A stretch of 64,000 nucleotides of DNA from Megaleporinus macrocephalus (taxonomy: Eukaryota > Chordata > Actinopteri > Characiformes > Anostomidae). Under the pieces are notes generated by a model, which was given only the letters and a program-made list of their open reading frames with translations, made no database searches and was not told the DNA's origin. This document shows, piece after piece, positions 54,712 through 64,000 of this stretch; the stretch's first letter is position 1; the number at the start of each line of letters is the position of its first letter. The translations under genes were made by a program, and so were the position numbers. The stretch spans positions 3,701,182 to 3,765,181 of the forward strand of contig CM038720.1 in NCBI GenBank assembly GCA_021613375.1, read 5' to 3'.

Positions 54712-55187
54712 TTATAGGGGAAACACCAGAAAGCCACTGAAGGTGCTGTGGTTTTCACTGTTGTCATAAATTTGACAGTTGGCCAGGAGCTGGATATACA
54801 CAAGATCTCCTCCCTGTAGCTGCAGAGTGACTCCACCTATAGTGTATTGATTTGATGAGTTGTAGGGATCAGATGACTTGATGATTCTCTCGTAATTTGT
54901 CGCTGAGACCGAGTAAATTAAACCTGAAGTAATAAACTCATCGGAGTGGAGCAGAGAAAACACCTGCAGGAGAAGCAACAAGTGGATCAGTGAAGAGTCT
55001 CTACACCACCAGAGAGAAGATCCAAACCAGACGTCAGCCAGAGTGACTGTACGTTTACCTGTGATTGGACTGAAAGCGTTTCCAACATTGGTGATTTGTT
55101 TGCGGAAAACAATTGTGGTGTCGGTCTTGACCGGCCCGTAGTAGCCATTTAAACCTGAGGTGAATGAGAACGCCACCTGCGGAGTGC
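54712..55187 (-). pseudogene. C1q-like pseudogene, locus 10
   Basis: The exons 55187-55059 (129 bp, intact, TPQVAFSFTSGLNGYYGPVK) and 54963-54712 (252 bp, 29 bp shorter than the usual 281) are visible. In the last exon the normal frame meets TGA at 54940-54938, where other copies read CTC-AGA-GGA-GTC. The 29-bp loss then removes the region KYW..LMKN and shifts the frame back to NYERIIKSSD..FSGFLVFPL. No signal or coil exon is found upstream before the GA tract, although intron text to about 55400 still matches locus 9. The open frame that runs from exon to exon through the intron is a coincidence of the indel. Confidence 0.82.
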
Positions 55188-55829
55188 CTGCAAATAGAAC
55201 CATGCTTAAACGTTAGACCAAACCTTTGTCCATGTTAAAAGCCACACTGTGTACATTTTGGGGGATTTGAAGACCCCTCTGTTAGAAAAGTGTAACTGCA
55301 CTCAACATGAACATTTAACCCTTCTTGTACTTCAGTTTGGATGAGTCTGTGATTGAAAGAAAATTCAAAGAGAACTCGGTCAAAACCCGGTGAGGGACAT
55401 GTCTTCTGAGGATGTGAGTGTATAGTCTGTGGTTGTCTTTAACACAATGTTGATTTTGGGCTCACTTGAGACCTAAACATCCAGCTGGACCTTCTTTTTG
55501 GGGGCTGTGTGTGTGAAGTTAATACGTTCAAAATGTATGACGTGGTGTGAAAAACTGATCTTTAAACGTGAATTGAAACTATTCCAGTCTTTTATGGTTC
55601 AACTCGCAGCACTGTTTATCTTCCTCCCACTTCAGTTTCAATTTGTGTTGGTGTGTTGAATGGTAGAGAGCCTCCACTTGAACCTGTCCAGTCTACAGTT
55701 ACAGTTTACCTGTACACAGGTAGGTGAAGGTAGTGTTACAGTTTACCTGTACACAGGTAGGTGAAGGTAGTGTTACAGTTTACCTGTACACAGGTAGGTG
55801 AAGGTAGTGCTACAGTTTATCTGAACACA

Positions 55830-57040
55830 GGTAGGAGAGAGAGAGAGGGAGAGAGAGGGGGGGTAGAGAGAGGGGGGAGAGAAAGGGAGAGAGAGGGAGG
55901 GAGAGAGAGAGAGATAGGGAGGGAGGGAGAGAGAGATAGGGAGGGAGAGGGAGAGAGATAGGGAGGGAGAGAGATAGAGAGAGAGAGGGAGAGAGAGAGG
56001 GGAGAGAGAGAGAGGGGGAGAGAGAGATAGGGAGGGAAGGAGAGAGAGATAGGGAGGGGGAGAGAGAGATAGGGAGGGAGGGGGAGAGAGAGATAGGGAG
56101 GGAGGGAGAGAGAGATAGGGAGGGAGAGATAGAGATAGGGAGGGAGGGAGAGAGAGATAGGGAGGGAGAGAGAGAGATGGAGAGAGGGAGAGAGAGGGAG
56201 GGAGAGGGAGAGAAATAGGGAGGAAGAGAGAGAGAGGGAGAGAGGGGGGGGGAAGGGGAGGAGAGATAGGGAGGGAGAGAGATAGAGAGAGGGGGGAGAG
56301 AGGGGGGAGAGATAGGGAGGGAAGGAGAGAGAGAGATAGGGAGAGAGAGAGATAGGGAGGGAGAGCGAGAGTGAGAGAGGGAGGGAGAGGAAGGGAGACA
56401 GGGAGAGAGAGAGGGAGAGAGAGAGGGAGGGAGAGATAGGGAGAGAGAGATAGAGGGAGAGGGGGAGAGATAGGGAGAGAGAGAGATAGAGAGAGAGGGG
56501 GAGAGAGGGGGGAGAGATAGGGAGGGAAGGAGAGAGAGAGATAGGGAAGGGAGGGAGAGAGAGAGATAGGGAGAGAGAGAGATAGGGAAGGGAGGGAGAG
56601 AGAGATAGGGAGAGAGAGAGATAGGGAGGGAGAGCGAGAGTGAGAGAGGGAGAGAGAGGGAGGGAGAGGAAGGGAGAGAGGGAGAGAGAGAGGGAGAGAG
56701 AGAGGGAGGGAGAGATAGGGAGAGAGAGATAGGGAGAGAGGGAGAGAGAGAGATAGGGAGAGAGAGATAGGGAGAGAGAGGGAGAGAGATAGGAAGAGAG
56801 AGAGATAGGGAGAGAGAGGGAGAGAGATAGGAAGAGAGAGAGATAGGGAGAGAGAGGGAGAGAGATAGGAAGAGAGAGAGATAGGGAGAGAGAGGGAGAG
56901 AGATAGGAAGAGAGAGAGATAGGGAGAGAGATAGGAAGAGAGAGAGATAGGGAGAGAGAGGGAGACAGAGAGAGATAGGGAGAGAGAGAGATAGGGAGAG
57001 AGGGAGAGAGAGAGGGAGAGAGAGAGATAGGGAGAAAGAG
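55830..57040. repeat. 1.2-kb (GAGAGG/GATAGGGAG)n purine tract
   Basis: About 1.2 kb is made of GAGAGAGATAGGGAGGGAGA-like units with almost no C on the plus strand. The very long Ser/Leu/Pro frame on the minus strand is a composition artefact. Tracts like this can form triplex (H-) DNA; that is known for the sequence class and inferred here. Confidence 0.95.
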
Positions 57041-57239
57041 GACTAGTGTGAATACAGCCCTAGTAGAAATTGGAGGCACCGCCATTGTAATTTTAAAGTT
57101 TCTAAAATAGACAAATTTCGTATTTGACATAGATCTAGTGAACCCAGGGCGCTCCTATAGGTTATTTCAGTCACATGGGAAAAACCATTAAAACCTGGTT
57201 TAGGAGCGTTACATGAGTAAACTAATAAAACAGGCATGT

Positions 57240-58035
57240 TATGCAGTCAGTACGGCTCTGAAATGCTCTGAGAAAAGTGTTCCCATCAGCAGGCGTCACC
57301 TGTTCGTGTTCGTTTGGTTGGTGAGGTCCTGAATACAGAAGAAGTGACACACCGACATATACATTAATTATAAAACAAGACACATTCATTACTGAGTTCA
57401 GGTGTTTCAGACACAGGTACTGATGATATGGGTTTTTTCGTGGGCTTGTAATGGCTTTTTTTGTGATTCTTGTTTTCTTTTCTTGAAGAACTACAGAGGA
57501 CTACAATTAACCAAGGCGCCATCTTCCCTCTCTTTTTCACATTCTGGAACTTGGTAAGTTGTTTTCGTGTTCAAGTTCGTGTTACTGTGTTTTTATCATT
57601 TCAATGTTTAAACTGTATTTAAGAATTATTGTAAGATAAACAGTATTCTAACTAGACCAATCAAAACCAGTCATCATCACTACTGAACCCTTCAAGGGTC
57701 AAGATCATCCTAGATGATACCAGTGATGTAATTTTAAATCAAATCAAACTAAATGTAACTGCTGTCTGTGTTCTTTTGATTTGGGAAAAATTAGCTTTTT
57801 ATGGAGACTATTTTTAATTTTGATTACAGGAAACTCAATGTTGAGTTGAATTAAATAGTCAGTAGTGTACTTAAAATATTTTAAGTACAAATAATTTAGA
57901 TTTTATTGTATTCAACTCAAATGATTACTTCCCGTCTATTTAACATTTAAGTTGATTTTACTCAAACCATTTGATTTTCTCTAGTTTGCATTACTTAAAT
58001 ATTTTAAGGCGATCACTCAAACTCTTTAAGTACAA
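57240..58035. other. Intergenic, partial match to the locus 2/7 upstream block
   Basis: GTACGGCTCTGAAATGCTCTGAGAAAAG and CATCAGCAGGCGTCACCTGTTC at 57245-57310 match 41920-42035, so a piece of the upstream block of locus 7 lies here. The remainder is AT-rich without a gene. Confidence 0.5.
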
Positions 58036-58039
58036 TCTA

Positions 58040-58450
58040 CAGGCTACAGGTGTGGGCCACAGCTGGGTCCTGTAACTGCAACCCAGCTGGGCCCCCAGTG
58101 GTAGCCTAACTGGGACAACAGTTTAATATCCACAGCTTGTCAGTGAAATCCAGGTCAGGACTTTAACTCGGCCACCGCAAAAGCTTTATGTTTCTTCTGA
58201 GTGGTTCAGAAGTGGACTTGCTTGTGTCCTTCAGGTCAATGTCCATCTGCATAACCCTTAACTGCGCTTGATCTTTAGGTCATGAACTGACAGATGGACA
58301 TTCTCCTTCCAGATTTGTCCTGATAGACAGCAGAACACATGGTTTCATCAATTGGGACAAGTTGTTCCCCATGCTCGGTTCCCCATGAAGGCATAGACCC
58401 CCAGCTGAAAACAAGGCACTGGTGGTGGTCCCATACTGGTGTCACTATAC
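58040..58450 (-). mobile_element. Tc1/mariner fragment plus GGGCC repeat
   Basis: 58040-58110 is a GGCTACAGGTGTGGGCCACA-type block. 58130-58450 is the reverse complement of the Tc1-like text at about 7000-7500 (for example ATTGGGACAAGTTGTTCC). Frames are broken. Confidence 0.65.
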
Positions 58451-58454
58451 ACAA

Positions 58455-59480
58455 TCTTTACATTTACTAAAATTTATATAAAAAACATGCATTTGTAGAT
58501 GTTTTAATAACTATGTACATGAATGCAATGTTAGATGTACCCTGGACCCCCCTGTCTTAGGACTACCCATGGCTTCTTCCTGGACCTTAAACGTCTGGAT
58601 GTGGAAATGGAGCTGCATGAGCCATCCAGAGTCTATATAATGTCTGTATTGTCTGAAGCTGGGTGGGTTTGGATGGCTGGTGATGTGTCCATGGCCCTGA
58701 TTATATGAGGCTTCCTAATTTAGATAGTTTCTACCATCTGCAAGGCTCTGCAGAGTTTATTCCTGGTTAATTAAGTCTATTTTTAGTTTGGCTTAAAAGA
58801 AGAAGCGGTAACTTTGACTTGTATTATTTATATTGTATATAATGTGCTGTAATTTATCTACTGTTTGTACTGAGTGCCTTGCTGTCCCTCTGCTGCTGTA
58901 ACACTGTGTATTTCCTAAATGTGGCACTAATAAAGGATTGTCTTATTTGATTTTATCTTAGGTTTGCTGTGTTGTGTTTCTTTACCTTTGTTCATCTCTG
59001 GGATGATGTGTTAGTGATGTGCAGAAGCTGCTTCATGGTGAAGGTGCTGCAGTGTTGATTATTCAAACATCAGGGTTGATAAATTTATTGGGTTTCATTG
59101 GCAGTTGTTGAGCTACGAGGCATGAGTGAGGCTCTAGCTTCATATTCCCAGTTTCCACTCTGTTTACACTTTGATTGGGAATGGAGGGCCTCCTCAGGGC
59201 AAAGTTCCAACCATGACCATTTACGTATTGTAGCAGTTTGGTGCTGGAGTTACTGACTGGCGGTTGTGGTGTGAGCATGTTCATGATAAACTTATGAAGT
59301 TTTTGAACACTAGACTAAGCAGCTATACCCACAGGCCACCATGCATACCACCCAGAGCCCCCCAGCAGGTTAAACTTCAATTTATTAACAGTTGATTAAT
59401 TGTTTTATGCAAAGTTTTTAGAGAACATTACAAGGACATTACAATGATCCATATAGTAAAGTGTTACCTACATACACACC
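58455..59480. other. Intergenic, no gene recognised
   Basis: LINE-tail-like text TAAAGGATTGTCTTATTTGATTTTATCTTA lies near 58932-58960. The 73-codon minus-strand frame at 59063-59284 has no domain. Confidence 0.4.
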
Positions 59481-59725
59481 AAGTCATTGCAACATGTAGT
59501 GTGAAATAAATACTATCTGAAAACCATCTGACAACAAAATGCCGTTGCTTGTTTGGTTTATTGTGTACAATTTTATGTTAATTTTTTTTGGAAACAGCCA
59601 ACCAGATAGAATCCTTACATAAACCATTAAACTTAAAAGTTTAAAGTGAAATGACAACTCAGGACATGTCATATCCAACATATCTCATATCTGCTGTATT
59701 CATATTAGCAGCGATCAGTCCACCG

Positions 59726-60567
59726 TCACAGCGAGAAGAGCAGAAAGCCACCAAACATGTTAAAGACGTTGTGGTCATCAAAGATTTGATGGTTGGCTAG
59801 GAGCTTTAAATATACAACATCACCCTTTTCCAGCGAAAGGTTGATGTCTCTGTTGACTGAGGCGTGTTTGCCGTTATCATGGTCAAATATGGCAAATAGC
59901 ATTTCATGATTCTTGAAAAATCTCACTCCAATCCAGTTTGCGCTGTATTTGTTAAAGGTGGAGACTGTGAAGTGGTAGACCCCTTTGACTGGGGCAGTGA
60001 AGATACCTGTAGGAGAAAAACAGGGCAGATAAACACTTCTGGGGCAGACTGGACTTTTATTATTTAGTATAGTCATGAGGTCATACCTGTGACTGGGTTA
60101 TAAGCATTCCCAGTGTTTGTAAAGACCTTATTGAAGACCATCGTAATGTCAGTTGAGAAGGGACCGTAGTAGCCGTTAAATCCTGAAGCAACTGAAAACG
60201 CTACTTTGGCTTGACCTGTAATCAGAAACCCAGTGATTACCAAATTAAACCCACTTAAACTCTAAATGTTTGGTCCATATTTATGGTGCAGTACTCAGAA
60301 CTACAGAGCTGATCAGGTTTCCAGTAGTTACTACATATGCAGATTCCCCCTATTTAACCATGTACCTCATTCACTTTGCATTCTAATATCACATACTGGA
60401 AGGAGAACTGGTTCTTTACCTTCAAGCTGTTTGTCAAGTCCTCCACTGGAGACAGATGTCTCAAGCAGAGGAGCTTCTTCTTGGGGAACATCATCCTCAG
60501 CCTTAACCTGAAAGATCCCAGCACTAACGAACACAAGCAGAGCTAGAGTTGCGACGATGGCCTTCAT
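59726..60567 (-). CDS. Short C1q-like secreted protein, locus 11 (185 aa, 3 exons)
   Basis: Minus-strand exons 60567-60420, 60215-60087 and 60006-59726 join in phase 1 and encode 185 aa. The signal peptide is MKAIVATLALLVFVSAG. It is followed by a roughly 30-residue acidic leader (EDDVPQEEAPLLE) with no heptads and no coil exon. The C1q domain runs from AKVAFSVASGFNGYYGPFST through FTAPVKGVYHFTVSTFNKY and HDNGKHASVNRDINLSLEKG to FGGFLLFSL. The protein resembles cerebellin/C1q-like soluble proteins made only of a globular head. It is the intact inverted paralog of locus 4 and shares its TATA box and leader. AATAAA lies at 59562-59557. Function is inferred from the family only. Confidence 0.86.
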
Positions 60568-60604
60568 TGTTGAGGAGGTTTTGAACCTCAAGCCCTCAGT
60601 TTTA

Positions 60605-60612
60605 CTTTTATA
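60605..60612 (-). promoter_or_regulatory. TATA box of locus 11
   Basis: TATAAAAG on the minus strand, 38 bases before the ATG, in the same context as locus 4. Confidence 0.65.
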
Positions 60613-60719
60613 ACCCCAGTAGTTACACATTAACAGTGCGGGGTGGAAGTTTTCTGGCATCCATCATGAAATGTGCCTAAAATAAATATTTCATACGTAA
60701 CCAAGCATTGGGCAAAAAG

Positions 60720-62105
60720 GCGTCCTTCGGGAGAACTACAGCACTGAGCAGAACTGTTTATATTTCTTTTTGAATTTAGTAACATTTAACTCATTACTCA
60801 CCATCATTAAGGTACACAAGACCTTATTAACCCATCATATAAATACATCTATATAATATTATAAATAAATAAATAAATATATATAAATATATAATATTAT
60901 ATGCATCTCTACAACCCTGGTCCTGGTAATGCAACAGTAAGACTACTAAACTCAGCATCGAGGTAAAGAGAAGACTCTTAATGGAAGCCACATATATGCG
61001 CCAACACTCACTTGGAATGAGTTCAGTGGCTGAGACTGGAGTGAAGGTGCACCAGTCAAGGATATGATAGACTTTATATAGCTGGCCTGTCGTCAGAGAG
61101 AAGCTATGACTGAAGAAAAACACATTAAATCAAATCTTGTGTTCACCCAGATACCATGTGAGAGAAGGTTTATACTTAAGGAGGATGGCTGGCCAGGAAG
61201 TTATGAATAATCCTCACTTCCAGCAGGACAGTTATCACAAATACAAGGCTGAGTGCTTAAGCAAAAGAAAGACTGAACCTGAGAATTTTTGGCACTGCCC
61301 ACGGTCATTGGTCAGCACAATGTAAACACTTTTATTTACATTGAACAGAATCCAAAAATCAAACAGTGAGATGGGCCATAATTTCCCGCTCTGAGGTCAA
61401 AGTTTTACTTACATTCGAATGTGTGCAAATCAAGCACATGTTCAATAATGAAAAAAAGATCATCTGTATTTACTCTGTGCACATAATATGAAGTTCAACC
61501 TCCGTCCTAGATATTAATGTAGGATTTTAATGGATATTCTCATTTTAGGTTCTCTCTTTCTTCCAATTTCACTGTTTAAATAAAATCTGGTGTGTGTGCA
61601 TTGCTGTTCAATGTTATGATTGTATTTTAATAAGAAATGTTTGTTTATAATACTGCACAGTGGAAGTCAGTATAGCTCATTACATTTTATTACATTTCAT
61701 AGTAAATAGTATTAAATTCTGACAATATTTCAGCATAAAGTCACAACTAAATATCATTCAATCCTGACATGGTACGATATTCTGACATAGTATGGCAGAT
61801 ATAATTACAGATATAGTAGTAGTAGATATAATGAGGGTAATTTACTTATTACAATATCTGCTGAGTCTAAAAGAGAATGACTTAATATGGTTATATATTA
61901 CTTAATATCTTCAAATAACTAGTCATTAATTGTTAATCAGTTAAGAATTAACTGTTCAGTAGCTGAACCTTACACGGTTACAGGTGAACTACTAACTGAT
62001 AAGCTGTAAACCAACACCGGAAAATACTAAGTACTGAAATACACAACACAGTATGTAGTATCTAAACTAAGAGGGATCATAATCTCCATTATTATCAATT
62101 ATAGA
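60720..62105. other. Intergenic, no gene recognised
   Basis: AT-rich spacer with short TAAATA runs at 60860-60900. The open frames at 60827-61123 and 61137-61325 show no domain, paralog or splice pattern. Confidence 0.4.
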
Positions 62106-62109
62106 TACT

Positions 62110-64000
62110 GGTCTTCTTAGCACTGCACCACACTGTACTGACTGGTCTTCTTAGCACTGCACCACACTGTACTGACTAGTCTCCTCAACACTGCACCACA
62201 CTGTACTGACTGGTCTCCACAGCACCACAACACACTGTACTGACTGGTCTCCTCAGCACCGCACCACACTGTACTGACTGGTCTCCTCAGCACCGCACCA
62301 CACTGTACTGACTGGTCTTCTCAGCACCACACCACACTGTACAGACTGGTCTCCTCAGCACTACACCACACTGTACTGACTGGTCTCCTCAGCACTACAC
62401 CACACTGTACTGACTGGTCTCCTCAGCACTGCACCACACTGTACTGACTGGTCTCCTCAGCACCGCACCACACTGTACTGACTAGTCTCCTCAGCACTAC
62501 ACCACACTGTACTGACTGGTCTCCTCAGCACCGCACCACACTGTACTGACTAGTCTCCTCAGCACTGCACCACACTGTACTGACTAGTCTCCTCAGCACC
62601 GCACCACACTGTACTGACTGGTCTCCTCAGCACTGCACCACACTGTACTGACTAGTCTCCTCAGCACTGCACCACACTGTACTGACTAGTCTCCTCAGCA
62701 CCACACCACACTGTACTGACTGGTCTTCTCAGCACCACACCACACTGTATTGACTGGTCTCCTCAGCACCACACCACACTGTACTGACTGGTCTCCTCAG
62801 CACTGCACCACACTGTACTGACTGGTCTCCTCAGCACTGCACCACACTGTACTGACTGGTCTCCTCAGCACCGCACCACACTGTACTGACTGGTCTTCTC
62901 AGCACCACACCACACTGTACTGACTGGTCTTCTCAGCACCACACCACACTGTATTGACTGGTCTCCTCAGCACCACACCACACTGTACTGACTGGTCTCC
63001 TCAGCACTACACCACACTGTACTGACTGGTCTCCTCAACACTGCACCACACTGTACTGACTGGTCTCCTCAAAACTGCACCACACTGTACTGACTGGTCG
63101 CCTCAACACTGCACCACACTGTACTGACTGGTCTCCTCAACACCACACTGTACTGACTGGTCTCCTCAGCACCACACCACACTGTACTGACTGGTCTCCT
63201 CAGCACTGCACCACACTGTACTGACTGGTCTCCTCAAAACTGCACCACACTGTACTGACTGGTCGCCTCAACACTGCACCACACTGTACTGACTGGTCTC
63301 CTCAACACCACACTGTACTGACTGGTCTCCTCAGCACCACACCACACTGTACTGACTGGTCTCCTCAGCACCACACCACACTGTACTGACTGGTCTCCTC
63401 AGCACCACACCACACTGTACTGACTGGTCTCCTCAGCACTACACCACACTGTACTGACTGGTCTCCTCAAAACTGCACCACACTGTACTGACTGGTCTCC
63501 TCAAAACTGCACCACACTGTACTGACTGGTCGCCTCAACACTGCACCACACTGTACTGACTGGTCTCCTCAACACCACACTGTACTGACTGGTCTCCTCA
63601 GCACCACACCACACTGTACTGACTGGTCTCCTCAACACTGCACCACACTGTACTGACTGGTCTCCTCAACACCACACTGTACTGACTGGTCGCCTCAACA
63701 CTACACCACACTGTACTGACTGGTCGCCTCAACACTACACCACACTGTACTGACTGGTCTCCTCAGCACTGCACCACACTGTACTGACTGGTCTTCTCAG
63801 CACCACACCACACTGTACTGACTGGTCTCCTCAACACTGCACCACACTGTACTGACTGGTCTTCTCAGCACCACACCACACTGTACTGACTGGTCTTCTC
63901 AGCACCACACCACACTGTACTGACTAGTCTCCTCAACACTGCACCACACTGTACTGACTGGTCTCCTCAACACTGCACCACACTGTACTGACTGGTCTCC
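62110..64000. repeat. 34-bp minisatellite reaching the right window edge
   Basis: About 55 units of CACTGTACTGACTGGTCTCC plus TCAGCACCGCACCA, with 27-bp deleted units (CTCAACACCACACTG) recurring in the second half. Larger blocks that include a 27-bp unit and a GGTCGCC variant recur, indicating higher-order expansion. No coding signal. Confidence 0.95.

Noticed and set aside
54712..55203. Single-exon 163-aa C1q gene
   Set aside because: The frame crosses a clear GT..AG intron. The spliced frame has a TGA and a 29-bp loss, so it was called a pseudogene.
55817..57130. 437-codon Ser/Leu/Pro frame on the minus strand
   Set aside because: It is the GA-rich tract read on the complement. Its composition cannot give stops in this frame, and no domain is present.
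62110..64000. CRISPR-like array
   Set aside because: Units are contiguous 34-bp tandem repeats without spacers, in a eukaryotic context. It is a minisatellite.

Overview
The window looks like ray-finned (teleost) fish chromosomal DNA. Genes are split into short exons with GT/AG introns, TATA boxes and AATAAA signals. The spacers are full of fish-type repeats: Tc1/mariner pieces, L2-like LINE 3' ends, tRNA-derived SINE-like sequence, a gag-only LTR element, a hAT-like end and many micro- and minisatellites. Species cannot be read from sequence alone; an otophysan fish is a guess.

The only recognisable host genes form a cluster of C1q-domain genes. I count eleven loci in both orientations: (1) 192-3703 minus, cut by the left window edge; (2) 9140-11923 plus; (3) 15890-17593 minus, broken; (4) 20328-21183 plus, frameshifted; (5) 23670-27621 minus; (6) 32315-32684 plus, broken; (7) 36182-39371 minus; (8) 43664-44178 minus, orphan C1q exons; (9) 47591-49312 minus; (10) 54712-55187 minus, broken; (11) 59726-60567 minus. 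Loci 2, 5, 7, 9 and 11 give complete in-frame models of 214, 290, 218, 217 and 185 aa.

Two designs are present. The main design has a signal-peptide exon, one or more 63-bp coiled-coil exons (phase 1-1, exactly three heptads), a 129-bp exon with the first part of the C1q fold, and a last exon of 281 bp. Loci 4 and 11 lack coiled-coil exons and join an acidic leader directly to the C1q exons. No collagen repeat is visible in any locus. The products should be secreted, trimeric soluble C1q-like proteins; a role in innate recognition is inferred from the family.

The cluster grew by direct and inverted segmental duplication. The region from 11.1 to 16.4 kb resembles 32.2 to 36.7 kb in the same orientation. 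The upstream blocks of loci 2, 7 and 9 match one another, locus 2 being inverted relative to the other two. Loci 4 and 11 are inverted paralogs. Transposon presence or absence between copies gives a partial history, including a Tc1-like element at 39812-41825 with TA duplications that itself holds a likely solo LTR and an L2 fragment.

Layout: 0-5 kb locus 1 and its repeats; 5-9 kb transposon-rich upstream block of locus 2; 9-16 kb loci 2 and 3 with purine tract 1; 17-20 kb minisatellites and a SINE; 20-28 kb loci 4 and 5; 28-32 kb repeats and a LINE end; 32-39 kb loci 6 and 7 with purine tract 2 and gag remnants; 39-44 kb nested transposons and locus 8; 45-50 kb pseudo-exons and locus 9; 51-54 kb hAT end and LTR element; 54-57 kb locus 10 and a 1.2-kb GA tract; 58-62 kb locus 11; 62.1-64 kb a 34-bp minisatellite running off the right edge.
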